A stretch of 56,123 nucleotides of DNA. Source: a virus. Shown here piece by piece: positions 7,665 to 16,572 of the stretch; the first letter of the stretch is position 1; each line of letters begins with the position of its first letter. The translations under genes and the position numbers were made by a program. Location: positions 1-56,123 of IMG/VR virus record IMGVR_UViG_3300009507_000021; one strand, given 5' to 3'. The notes below the pieces were generated by a model that saw only the letters and a list, made by a program, of their open reading frames with translations, was not told where the DNA came from and made no database searches.

Positions 7665-8512
7665 TGAATGTATTAAGACCTATACAAAAAGAGTATTATG
7701 GTGATGACAATCGCTGGTTTCTAGGTTATGTCATTAACTCTGCGCCGCCGGCTGGTCTAGAGGGCAGAGTCAAAGTGCGAATTATTGGTGTTCACAATCC
7801 AGAAACGGGTGAAATACCAGAAGCCGATCTGCCTTGGGCACAAGTGTTGATACCTACAACAGAAGGTGGATCATCGGGCATTGGACGAATACCTCAGTTG
7901 ACAAAAGGTGCGTTTGTGTTTGGTATCTTTATGGATGGTGTTGCATCTCAAATACCACTTGTATTAGGTTCACTACCTCACACCGAGATGCCATCGTCTA
8001 TTCAAAAGAATAAGACAACCGGATTCAGCGATGGATTTCAGTACAATCAAAGCAGAGTACAAAATGTTATCATATCACCTTTACTAGATGATGAGAAAGC
8101 CGAAGCCGAAATTGGATTGAGACGCCAACAATCTATGAAGTTTTTTATAGACAATGGTTACGAAGCGATATATGCGGCCGCGATTACGGGTGCACTTCAA
8201 AAGACGAATTCATTTAAGACTGACGGCGGAGGCATTGCCAAATGGGATATCAATGCTTCGGTAGGTAGTCGTTATGTGGGTCTGCTTCGGTTTGCTCAAC
8301 AGTATCAACCGACGATAGATCCTCAGTTGTATTCTACCCAACTTCAGTACGTGTTGTTTGAATTGAGAACACGATTTAATCTTGCCAATTCTAAAATTCT
8401 ATCCGCTAACAATATTAAAGACGCCAGTAAAGCAGTCAATAGTTTCTATTTACAGTCTACTGCAAAAAGTGATCAGTTAGCCCAACGCGCATATGAAGAG
8501 GTATTAACATAA
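7664..8512 (+). CDS. gp5-like OB-fold spike protein
   Basis: This 282-residue protein begins with an N-terminal OB-fold seen in gp5/VgrG proteins: RWFLGYVINSAPPAGLEGRVKVRI, then LPWAQVLIPTTEGGSSGIGR and GAFVFGIFMDG...PLVLGSLPH (about residues 18-110). In T4 this domain docks the gp5 spike on the gp27 ring. Unlike T4 gp5, no lysozyme or beta-helix follows; the rest is helical with long Gln/Asn-rich segments and no recognised domain. The missing lysin and needle functions are in the next two genes, all linked by 1- to 8-base overlaps. Confidence 0.75.
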   Translation: MNVLRPIQKEYYGDDNRWFLGYVINSAPPAGLEGRVKVRIIGVHNPETGEIPEADLPWAQVLIPTTEGGSSGIGRIPQLTKGAFVFGIFMDGVASQIPLVLGSLPHTEMPSSIQKNKTTGFSDGFQYNQSRVQNVIISPLLDDEKAEAEIGLRRQQSMKFFIDNGYEAIYAAAITGALQKTNSFKTDGGGIAKWDINASVGSRYVGLLRFAQQYQPTIDPQLYSTQLQYVLFELRTRFNLANSKILSANNIKDASKAVNSFYLQSTAKSDQLAQRAYEEVLT

Positions 8513-10485
8513 TGACTGAAATAGTAGACGCTAAAACAGGTAAGATTAAGAATGTATCGCAAAGGGTAGCCAATGCCTCAACCGAGTCTTATAGTGAAGA
8601 GTTAAAGGAAACGGTCTCTAATACCAGTGATGCAATATCCAGATCGGGTATTAATGCGACTGCGGCAAATGCCAAGAGTGCATTGACAGACGCGACTACT
8701 GGTGTAACAGGTCAGATTGCGGGTCAAGTCACTGGCGGTATTGAGAGTCTGACACAACAAGCAGATGCGTTTAAAGGTGAACTCAATGAAGCCAAAGACA
8801 CAGTAACTGGACTTCTCAATGGTGATGCGTCAAGTCTAACGAACATGGCAACAGATATGGTAGAAGGTGCTGTCGCTGGACTTCTTGGTAAACTAGGCAC
8901 CAAAGTTGAAATTGAGTTCACGTTTGATCCAGACACAGGCGTGACATTGCCCGTCACATCATCTCTCAATCCTGAAGGTGGTGCAGACGCCCTCGCAGGT
9001 ATTCTGTCATTGATCACGGGTCTTGGAATCTCCACTGATCCATCAAGCATGATAGGAGATCTGCAAAAGGTTGCAACAAATGCATCGCCGGCGGGTCTTC
9101 TTAGTGCGGGTAAAGATTTGGTGGCAGGTAAAGTGGGTGCGTTTACATCCACATCCATAAACAGTCTTGCATCCGATGCAATTAAAAGTGTTACGAGCGA
9201 AGTTAAATCAACCATCACACAGGGTTTGGCATCGGCTGGTAATGTAAACAAACTTGTTTCATATCAGATATTGCTTGATGATGGATTGGGAAAGCCGCCC
9301 AGTGTAGACTCTGACGGAAGTATCACGTATTCTACTGCTACCACATCAAATCCAGGAACAGGTGGTGTTCTAGGCCGAACAGATAGTGATGAACTCTTTG
9401 GTGCTATCAAAAACATAGACTCCGATGCCCTTACTGACTTGAGTAATATTGTTACCCGAGGCAATGAGATAAGACAAAACATAGAAGGTGCTAAAGACGA
9501 TCTTACCAATCTAAGTGGTGGTAAAGACGGTGCTCAGGTTCTGAATTCAGTAAGTACACAAACTGCCACACAAAATGATTATCAAAGAAACGTAGAAGAG
9601 TATAAAGGTCTAGTCAAAACGCAAGCAGGCAACAATAGCGAATCTGGTATTATACAAGGTTTGAGTACCAAAGTATTGACACAGATTGAAGATCAGATTC
9701 GTGGCATATGTCCGGTATTATCTGACGAGAAGATTCAAGAAGTCATTGCACTATCGCAGGGTGATGCCGGTGATGAGAGTAAAGCAATCCAGATTCTTTC
9801 AGATTGTAGCGGATTGTCTTATGAAGAACTCAGACGATTTGTGAAGTCTATTGACACCACTATCGCCAGTGCAACACGGTTACCACCGGACGTTACGGTG
9901 TTCTCTGACCCATATGAAATTGGATCATACTCAAAGTCATGGAACAAAGGGCAAGGCAATCCAGTGTTTCCTTATGTGTCGTCCGTAGAAGAACTATCGG
10001 CGGAGTTTCGTGCGATTACTCGTGAATTGGATCCTGAGGTCACGGCTGTAGTTCATTGGACAGAGACACACACAAACAAAAATGTGGGTAGTGAGGAGAT
10101 TAACTCTTGGCACCTAGCGGCAGGACTAGATGGTCTGGGATATCATTATGTATGTCGGCGTGATGGATCTCTGCAACGTGGACGTCCAGTCAACGAAGAT
10201 GGACAACACACACCTGATTATGACAAAGGAACATTGTCGTTTGTATTTGTGGGTGGCATTAATGCTCCAACAGGTACACCTAACGCGGCTAACTTCCTAT
10301 CATCTCAATCATTGACACGAAGCCAAATAAATACCTTTGATCATTGGTGCCGAGCATTCTTTGCGATATATCCAGGAGGCATTATCAAAGGTCACTCTGA
10401 GTTAGATTTTACAGGACAGAACGTTGATCCTGGATTTGAAGTTACCGATTATGTTTTAACAAGGTTTGGAAAACACTATGACTAA
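8512..10485 (+). CDS. Tail-associated N-acetylmuramoyl-L-alanine amidase-like lysin
   Basis: This 657-residue protein has two parts. Residues 1-480 are low-complexity helical sequence rich in Ala, Ser, Thr and Gly. Residues about 505-655 form an Amidase_2/PGRP-like domain: AVVHWTETHTN (first zinc His), INSWHLAAGLDGLGYHYVCR (second His pair), SFVFVGGIN, and KGHSELDFTGQNVDPGFE (distal His followed by DPG, as in amidases). It would cut the stem peptide from peptidoglycan during tail penetration, the job done in T4 by the lysozyme domain of gp5. Position between the OB-fold and needle genes supports a hub location. The enzyme class is inferred from the motif pattern. Confidence 0.8.
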   Translation: MTEIVDAKTGKIKNVSQRVANASTESYSEELKETVSNTSDAISRSGINATAANAKSALTDATTGVTGQIAGQVTGGIESLTQQADAFKGELNEAKDTVTGLLNGDASSLTNMATDMVEGAVAGLLGKLGTKVEIEFTFDPDTGVTLPVTSSLNPEGGADALAGILSLITGLGISTDPSSMIGDLQKVATNASPAGLLSAGKDLVAGKVGAFTSTSINSLASDAIKSVTSEVKSTITQGLASAGNVNKLVSYQILLDDGLGKPPSVDSDGSITYSTATTSNPGTGGVLGRTDSDELFGAIKNIDSDALTDLSNIVTRGNEIRQNIEGAKDDLTNLSGGKDGAQVLNSVSTQTATQNDYQRNVEEYKGLVKTQAGNNSESGIIQGLSTKVLTQIEDQIRGICPVLSDEKIQEVIALSQGDAGDESKAIQILSDCSGLSYEELRRFVKSIDTTIASATRLPPDVTVFSDPYEIGSYSKSWNKGQGNPVFPYVSSVEELSAEFRAITRELDPEVTAVVHWTETHTNKNVGSEEINSWHLAAGLDGLGYHYVCRRDGSLQRGRPVNEDGQHTPDYDKGTLSFVFVGGINAPTGTPNAANFLSSQSLTRSQINTFDHWCRAFFAIYPGGIIKGHSELDFTGQNVDPGFEVTDYVLTRFGKHYD

Positions 10486-11941
10486 TACCGTAGACGATAT
10501 TTCAGGAAGAGAGAAATATCTTGATGAGGGTCAAGAAGCAACACAAGGAGTGCCTACTGATGGCATGGTTGATCCTACAGGCGAATATCCTAAGCGAGAC
10601 TACTTCTTCGGCACTAGTATTAACAAAGCGGCTGTTGGTGCAAAGATCAACAATCTGGCTCTAGGTGGCAGTGTGTATGGGGTTGATCTACAATTACCGG
10701 ATCAGAAATCCTCAGAGTACCCGTTCAATCAAGTTCAAGAAACTGAGTCTGGTCATGTTATTGAAATAGATGACACTCCTGGCGGTGAGAGAATTCTGAT
10801 CAAACACAGAACAGGCGCTGGCATGGAACTTCGTGCTGACGGTAGTGTTTTGATTTCATCACAACGACAGACTGTACAGGTTACAGGCGGTGATGCAACT
10901 GTCATTGTAGAAGGCGAAGGCAATCTTATTTACAAGGGTGATGTTAACTTTAAAGTGGCTGGTGATTTCAATCTAGATGTTGAGGGTAACTATAATCTCA
11001 ACATTGCGGGTGACAAGATAGAGAAGGTCAAGGGCAGACACACCAAGACTGTTGATCGTGATCAAAACTACACCGTTCGTGGATCAAGAAGTGCAAACGT
11101 GATAGGCAAAAACACAGAAGTAATTCTTGATGACCACAATACGATTGTGTCCGGCAATGCTAACTATCGCAGTGTGGGCTCAACAGAACTGACAGCAGGT
11201 CAGAATCTTGTGACTACGGCAGTATCAGAATGGACTGCCGCCGCAAGCACAGCCAACATTTCTGCTAGACATGTTTCATTAATCGGACACAAAGGAACCA
11301 TTGGTGGTTCTTTGATTGACTATTACGGCAAGTCATACGGTGGACTTCCTGGCGGTGTAACAAACATTGCGACATTCTATGGCGCTTTGGTAGGAAGAGC
11401 AACAGAAGCATTCCATGCTGATTATGCAATGAAAGCATCTCAGGCGGGCTACGCCATAGGTGCGGGTGCCGCACTTACAGCAGTCACAGCCAAAGACGCA
11501 AAGCCAGGTCCAAAACCCACGATAGTACCACCTAAGCCCGGCATCATGCCCTATCCAGTTTTGCCTCCCACTGCACCATTACCAAATCCAGGTATCGTTG
11601 AACTGATGCTGGCAACAAGTGCATATGGTGTGAGAAATGTGGCAGTAGATCCTAAACTCAAAGATAAGATACTCAAGTCAGATGACTATGATGATCTGTT
11701 TAACTTTGATCCTACGATAGCAGAGATCCGAAGTAAACTCCGATCACCCGCAAATATGAAGAACGGAAAGTTGACTGGCATCTTAGTGAGTGAGGGGCTG
11801 TTAAGTGAGAACTACAATAAGACCATACCTAAGAACATAGGACGATCTGCAAACAAAGAAGGTACTATACGATTTGGTGTTGAATTATTAGGCAACAATC
11901 CTGCTGACAATAGAAGCAAGCGTTTCAAGGTGAATAAATGA
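10478..11941 (+). CDS. Spike needle protein (gp5 C-terminal / VgrG-like beta-helix)
   Basis: I choose ATG 10478, which gives 487 residues and the 8-base overlap ATGACTAA with the amidase gene; a TTG 12 bases upstream is less likely. After an N-terminal linker comes HVIEIDDTPGGERILIKHRTG, the signature at the start of VgrG/gp5 needle domains. Regular short beta repeats follow (DVNFKVAGDFNLDVEGNYNLNI and on, about residues 145-250), fitting a trimeric beta-helix. A Gly/Ala region and a Pro-rich linker (KPGPKPTIVPPKPG, near 350) precede a globular C-terminus. It should form the membrane-piercing needle. Confidence 0.78.
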   Translation: MTNTVDDISGREKYLDEGQEATQGVPTDGMVDPTGEYPKRDYFFGTSINKAAVGAKINNLALGGSVYGVDLQLPDQKSSEYPFNQVQETESGHVIEIDDTPGGERILIKHRTGAGMELRADGSVLISSQRQTVQVTGGDATVIVEGEGNLIYKGDVNFKVAGDFNLDVEGNYNLNIAGDKIEKVKGRHTKTVDRDQNYTVRGSRSANVIGKNTEVILDDHNTIVSGNANYRSVGSTELTAGQNLVTTAVSEWTAAASTANISARHVSLIGHKGTIGGSLIDYYGKSYGGLPGGVTNIATFYGALVGRATEAFHADYAMKASQAGYAIGAGAALTAVTAKDAKPGPKPTIVPPKPGIMPYPVLPPTAPLPNPGIVELMLATSAYGVRNVAVDPKLKDKILKSDDYDDLFNFDPTIAEIRSKLRSPANMKNGKLTGILVSEGLLSENYNKTIPKNIGRSANKEGTIRFGVELLGNNPADNRSKRFKVNK

Positions 11942-12696
11942 ATATATTAGTTGATGCACAATATGATCCTACCGGTCAGATTATTACATCTGCCACTCAG
12001 TTAGGTCCTGGTATTACAATGGCTAAGTTTCTGGGTGCACCAGGATCACGTACACAGTTAAAGAAGTTATATAACGATTCATTTAATGGACCACCTGACT
12101 TTCAGCAACTAGCAAGAAATCTGGTGCTTCATGCCAAAATCATCCAGTCTATCTCGGGCATGAAACAGTTTGAGCAACACCGACTGGTAGTCAGTGAAGG
12201 TATATACGAACCTAATCCTAAGTTTGAGGTTCAAGAGATTCAAGCAGGTAACAAAGACACTGCAAAAAATATGGCGAGTGCAACGCCCGGTGCATCATAC
12301 AAAGAAAAGAAGAAAGGAATTGACGGACGAAATCAGAACGATGTGATTGGATGGGTTGTCAACAAGCCAAACTATATTGGTGAACGACCATCGGGTATTC
12401 TAGATCTAAGACGAAAAGGTCAAGCAGTCGTTTATCAGTTGATTGATCGTTCTGGACAAACAGATCCCGAGAAGACGTTTGATCTGGCAGTCTACTGGAA
12501 AGATTATATTGACTATGATAAACTGACACTGGACTATGACACGTTTGATCCAAAAGGTTCTCTTACGTGCCAGATTGTTATTGAAACACCTGAGGTGCCT
12601 GATACGTATGAAGTATCTTACAAATATGGTTTGGAGACAACATATAACGGCGAAGTACAAACAAGAAACGAACTTTTAGAAATTCTTCCTGAATAA
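11938..12696 (+). CDS. Conserved structural protein of unknown function
   Basis: This 252-residue protein starts at an ATGA overlap with the needle gene. Residues 30-90 are helical, with LARNLVLHAKIIQSI and QHRLVVSEGIYEPNP. A Lys/Gly-rich middle leads to a second domain with GILDLRRKGQAVVYQLIDR, KTFDLAVYWKDYIDYDKL and LDYDTFDPKGSLTCQIV, ending in strands. I recall similar proteins between gp5 and gp25 in marine T4-like phages, but no function is known to me. A baseplate hub or spike accessory role is likely from position only. It is the last gene before a late promoter. Confidence 0.6.
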   Translation: MNILVDAQYDPTGQIITSATQLGPGITMAKFLGAPGSRTQLKKLYNDSFNGPPDFQQLARNLVLHAKIIQSISGMKQFEQHRLVVSEGIYEPNPKFEVQEIQAGNKDTAKNMASATPGASYKEKKKGIDGRNQNDVIGWVVNKPNYIGERPSGILDLRRKGQAVVYQLIDRSGQTDPEKTFDLAVYWKDYIDYDKLTLDYDTFDPKGSLTCQIVIETPEVPDTYEVSYKYGLETTYNGEVQTRNELLEILPE

Positions 12697-12699
12697 TCA

Positions 12700-12707
12700 T
12701 ATAAATA
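12700..12707 (+). promoter_or_regulatory. T4-type late promoter (TATAAATA) before gp25
   Basis: An exact TATAAATA in the 34-base gap, 31 bases before the gp25 ATG. An AGGG ribosome binding site follows. Confidence 0.75.
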
Positions 12708-12730
12708 AAAGCATTAATTAGGGTATAATA

Positions 12731-13309
12731 ATGGCAAATTCAAACGAAGACGGAAACTTATCGAAGAGTCCTCGCGTAACCAAGGAGATACCTTGGTCTG
12801 ACTTTGATTTGAGTTTCTTTGCTCGTACGGCTACAGATGGTGATGTCTTTAAAAAGACAGACGCCGCGAGTGTAAAGCAGTCACTCAAATCTTTGCTCCT
12901 TACGAACAGATTTGAAAAGCCATATCGTCCTGCCTTTGGTGGTAATTTATCTGGCTTGTTGTTTGAGATGGCAGATGAAAACACAGGCGAAGAGATTGCG
13001 ACACGAATCAAATCAGCGGTTGCTCGATATGAGCCACGTGTAAAAATAATCAATCTCAAGGTAACAGCAAGACCAGATCGTTATACCGTTAATGTTATAA
13101 TAGAATTCAGAATAGTTAATACTGGTATTGTTGACGTATTGAAGTTGGTGTTAGGTGCGAGCGAAGATTGTGCACCAGAATTTAATCCAGCACCCGCTAA
13201 GTTACCGCCACCTAACGATAGAATTCTCACAGAAGATCTGCGAGGTCTTGTCACAGAAGGCGGTGGTACGATACAGTTTGACGATGCAGTACCTGGAATT
13301 TACCCATAG
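12731..13309 (+). CDS. gp25: Baseplate wedge subunit gp25
   Basis: This 192-residue protein has the GPW/gp25 fold: SDFDLSFFARTATDGDVFK at the N-terminus, VKQSLKSLLLTNRFEKPYRP, then GGNLSGLLFE and the EEIATRIKSAVARYEPRV core. All are hallmark segments of gp25-type sheath-initiator/wedge proteins. T4 gp25 has 132 residues; the 60-residue C-terminal extension is Pro-rich (PAPAKLPPPNDR). gp25 offers the first strand to the sheath and pairs with gp6 in the wedge. It is followed by gp6 as in other contractile systems. Confidence 0.92.
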   Translation: MANSNEDGNLSKSPRVTKEIPWSDFDLSFFARTATDGDVFKKTDAASVKQSLKSLLLTNRFEKPYRPAFGGNLSGLLFEMADENTGEEIATRIKSAVARYEPRVKIINLKVTARPDRYTVNVIIEFRIVNTGIVDVLKLVLGASEDCAPEFNPAPAKLPPPNDRILTEDLRGLVTEGGGTIQFDDAVPGIYP

Positions 13310-13318
13310 GAGATATAG

Positions 13319-15124
13319 ATGGCTACCACAATAAAATCTACTGAGTTAGATTTTAATACAATTAAAAACAATCTTAAAACGTTTTTGGCACAGAGCGATG
13401 AGTTTGCTGATTACAATTTTGAGGCAAGCGGGTTGTCTAGTCTTCTTGATGTAATGGCATATAACACACATTATAATTCTCTTCTTGCCAACTTTGCACT
13501 GAACGAATCGTTTTTGCCTACAGCACAATTAAGATCGTCACTTGTAAGTCTTGCTGGTGGATTAGGCTACACGGTAGGATCTAAAAATGCGTCATGTGCT
13601 TCTATTAATTTGTATGTTGTGAACCCATTATTTCCATCGTCAATGACATTGCCCGCTGGTTTTAAATTGACCACATCTGTTAATAACAAGTCATACACGT
13701 TTAAAACTCGCCAAACACTGACCGCAACCAACAATGGTGCTAACCAATACTTCTTTCAGTTAGGTGAGAATAGAAACGTTGCGATTCACGAAGGCACACA
13801 GAAGCGAAATATCTTTATTGCAGGTCCTGCAAAAGAAAACGAAAGTTACGTATTACCGACACAGAACTTAGATCTGAATACTGTCCAGGTAAGAGTTTAT
13901 ACAGATGTTTCTACAACATTCTATGATGTGTATAACAACCTCAATGACACCGTAAACATTGACAAGAACTCTAAGATATTTGTCATCAAAGAAACACCGA
14001 ATGGTGACTATGAGTTGACGTTTGGTAATGGTGCTAAGTTAGGTCAGTTCCCAGACGCAGGTAACAAGATAGAAGTCATATACGATCAAGTAGCAGGCGC
14101 AGAAGCCAACGGCGCAAGAACCTTTCAAGCCGTTGATGCTGTTTTTGATGGGAATGGTGAGTCGCTGCCTGTTGTTATTACTACAGTCAAGAGTGCGACT
14201 GCTGGATCAGAGAAAGAAGAAATTGCCTCTATTCGGAAAAACGCACCTTATTTGTATGCCGCTCAAAACAGAATGGTAACTGCTAAAGATTATGCCTCAC
14301 TAATTCTAAGATCATATGGCAATGTTATCACCGATATTAAATCGTGGGGTGGCGAAGATAACGTACCTGCCAACTATGGTTCAGTCTATGTGTCTATTGT
14401 ATTTAATACCCAAGACACTACTATTCAAGATGCAACAAAGACTGGCGTCATAGATCTGGCAAAGAATCTGTCGGTCGCATCGTTTGATGTTAATTTTACA
14501 GATCCTCTTACGACATTCTTGCAAGTCAACAGTGTGTTCCAGTGGAATCCTACACTGACAAGTTCATCACAGACAGCGATTGAAACGCTTGTTACACAGA
14601 CTGTGGAGAATTACTTCAATGATCAATTAGGTGGATTTGATAAGTCGTTTAGACGATCTAATCTTCTCACGTTAATTGATGATGCTGATCCATCTATTCT
14701 TTCATCACGAGCAGAGATCACAATGCAGTACAGATTTATACCGACGGTGGGTCAAAGCACGTATAGTCTGATATATCCTGCATCAATCGCCGCACCTGAT
14801 GATACCAATTACATCGTCCGAAGTGATATATTCACTATTGATTCAAGAAATTGTTTCTTAAGGAATAGATTGAACTCAAATGTCATTGAGGTCATTGATG
14901 CATCTCAAGGTACGACATTCATTGATAACATTGGTGAGTATGATGAAACGACAGGTGTGATTTCATTGAGTGGTTGGTCTGGTACACTTGCGACTGCAAC
15001 ACCTTACTTAAAGATAACAGCAAGGCCTGCTAACCAAGCAACGATCAATGCACAAAGGAACAACGTTCTGGCTTTTGATACATCTGCTTCAAATGCTTCA
15101 TCCGTTATCACAGATACCGTATAA
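13319..15124 (+). CDS. gp6: Baseplate wedge subunit gp6
   Basis: This 601-residue protein (T4 gp6: 660) opens with the gp6 N-terminal motif LDFNTIKNNLKTFL, then SGLSSLLDVMAYNTHYNS and ESFLPTAQLRSSLVSLAGGLGY. The middle has ANGARTFQAVDAVFDGNG and the baseplate_J-like AENRMVTAKDYASLILRSYG region (read as AAQNRMVTAKDY). The C-terminus includes RSDIFTIDSRNCFLRNRL. gp6 forms the inner iris ring of the baseplate and binds gp25 and gp53. A clear AGGAG ribosome binding site precedes the ATG. Confidence 0.9.
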   Translation: MATTIKSTELDFNTIKNNLKTFLAQSDEFADYNFEASGLSSLLDVMAYNTHYNSLLANFALNESFLPTAQLRSSLVSLAGGLGYTVGSKNASCASINLYVVNPLFPSSMTLPAGFKLTTSVNNKSYTFKTRQTLTATNNGANQYFFQLGENRNVAIHEGTQKRNIFIAGPAKENESYVLPTQNLDLNTVQVRVYTDVSTTFYDVYNNLNDTVNIDKNSKIFVIKETPNGDYELTFGNGAKLGQFPDAGNKIEVIYDQVAGAEANGARTFQAVDAVFDGNGESLPVVITTVKSATAGSEKEEIASIRKNAPYLYAAQNRMVTAKDYASLILRSYGNVITDIKSWGGEDNVPANYGSVYVSIVFNTQDTTIQDATKTGVIDLAKNLSVASFDVNFTDPLTTFLQVNSVFQWNPTLTSSSQTAIETLVTQTVENYFNDQLGGFDKSFRRSNLLTLIDDADPSILSSRAEITMQYRFIPTVGQSTYSLIYPASIAAPDDTNYIVRSDIFTIDSRNCFLRNRLNSNVIEVIDASQGTTFIDNIGEYDETTGVISLSGWSGTLATATPYLKITARPANQATINAQRNNVLAFDTSASNASSVITDTV

Positions 15125-15127
15125 ATA
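15120..15127 (+). promoter_or_regulatory. T4-type late promoter (TATAAATA) before gp8
   Basis: An exact TATAAATA overlaps the gp6 stop codon, 31 bases before the gp8 ATG. Confidence 0.72.
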
Positions 15128-15150
15128 GATAGGTTGAAAAGAGAAAAAAT

Positions 15151-16569
15151 ATGACATCTATTACAACCAACAGTTTTAGTGAGAACACATTTAGGCTTTT
15201 AAAGAAGGATCTAGACAGTGCGTCCACGCCTTATCATCTCGCATATTCAAGAGTTGATCCTCTGACTGAAGGTGAAGACATCAAGTCTGATTCTTTTCAA
15301 GAGGGTGTGAGACACACAATGTTAGCAGTAAAGACTGTCGGTGGTAGTTCTTATGTGGTACCATCTAACTCTTGGAACTCAGGAACCATATATCCAAGTT
15401 ATGACAATGATTTAGATATAGGTTTTTATGTTGTCAACAGTGCAAACGAAGTGTTTGTCTGTGTTGAAACAGGCAAGTTTACAGACGGTACTCAGGTGCC
15501 TTCTATTGTTGAACCATCATCAATCTTGGCAGATGCATTCAAAGTAGGTGTCTCAAAAGGAAAGACGTTTAGAACCACTGATCAATACAAGTGGCGTTTT
15601 CTGTATCCTTTAGGCAATAGTGCCGTAGCAACTTTTAAAACAAACGATTGGTTGCCTGTTAAGACAATCACTGACACATCGGTGTTTCTACCTATACCAC
15701 AAGAAAGTATTCAACGAAATCTTCAAGACTCGTCGGTAGGTGGTGAAATCATTAACATTCAGATTGATAGTGGTGGTTATGGTTTCTCTAACACCAGCAA
15801 TAATATTGCCTTGACTGTTGAGGGTAATGGCACAGGTGCTTCTTTTACTGCCGAAGTTGATGCAAACAAGATTGTGAGAATTCGTGTTGACTCTGATGCC
15901 GCGGGCACATTCTCTCATGGTAGTGGATATGATTATGCGTCAATCAAAGTAACAGGTGGAGATGGTGTGGGCGCAGTGTTGCGACCTATCATTGCACCGT
16001 ATGGTGGTTTGAATGCAAATCCATCACGCACACTCAAGACAAAGCACTTTATGCTTCAGACAGATGTTGCGGGTGATGAGTTTGATACCATTCTCGCAGA
16101 GAACGATTTCAATCAGGTGTCTATTGTCAAAGGATTTAAAACGGCGGCTGATCCAACGGTTGACTTTACACAGAACACCGCAAATGGCGCAAAGTATTTT
16201 TCTGGCATCAGTGCAAGCGGAACATTTTCTGAAGACGCTACCATTACCAATAGTGGTGAAACCGCTACAGCAAAGGTCGTTTTTCATGATACGGTCAACA
16301 ACCGACTGTATTATTATCAAGATGTCACGACCGGATTTGGTGAATGGACGGTTGATCCAACACCAGCAAATAATTCGGTAGTACAAACGATACCATCGTC
16401 AGTGGAAGCAACATATGTTGCTAAAGTAGAACCTACATTCAATCCATATACGGGTGAAATACTGTACATAAATAATGTAAACTCACTTGGTCTGGGTACT
16501 GTTACCGAAGGTATTACGAGAGCAGACACACAAACCGAAGACATAAGAATAGTTATTCAGTTAGGATAA
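15151..16569 (+). CDS. gp8: Baseplate wedge subunit gp8-like
   Basis: This 472-residue protein (T4 gp8: 334) begins near FRLLKKDLDSASTPYHLAYSR and has MLAVKTVGGSSYVVPSNSW, GTIYPSYDND and the TDQYKWRFLYPLGNSA motif that matches the gp8 wedge family pattern (core DxYxWxFLY). A Gly-rich beta region (about 195-270) and a C-terminal ILYINNVNS / EDIRIVIQ segment follow; this last part is usual in marine gp8-like proteins. It follows gp6 directly, as in T4-like wedge operons without a separate gp7. Confidence 0.75.
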   Translation: MTSITTNSFSENTFRLLKKDLDSASTPYHLAYSRVDPLTEGEDIKSDSFQEGVRHTMLAVKTVGGSSYVVPSNSWNSGTIYPSYDNDLDIGFYVVNSANEVFVCVETGKFTDGTQVPSIVEPSSILADAFKVGVSKGKTFRTTDQYKWRFLYPLGNSAVATFKTNDWLPVKTITDTSVFLPIPQESIQRNLQDSSVGGEIINIQIDSGGYGFSNTSNNIALTVEGNGTGASFTAEVDANKIVRIRVDSDAAGTFSHGSGYDYASIKVTGGDGVGAVLRPIIAPYGGLNANPSRTLKTKHFMLQTDVAGDEFDTILAENDFNQVSIVKGFKTAADPTVDFTQNTANGAKYFSGISASGTFSEDATITNSGETATAKVVFHDTVNNRLYYYQDVTTGFGEWTVDPTPANNSVVQTIPSSVEATYVAKVEPTFNPYTGEILYINNVNSLGLGTVTEGITRADTQTEDIRIVIQLG

Positions 16570-16572
16570 AAA

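Noticed and set aside
8724-9251. 175-residue minus-strand frame opposite the amidase leader
   Set aside because: It is opposite a well-supported coupled gene, and its composition is a mirror of the Ala/Ser/Thr-rich sense strand.
10466-10477. TTG start four codons upstream for the needle protein
   Set aside because: ATG 10478 forms the ATGACTAA overlap seen at other junctions and is the better start.
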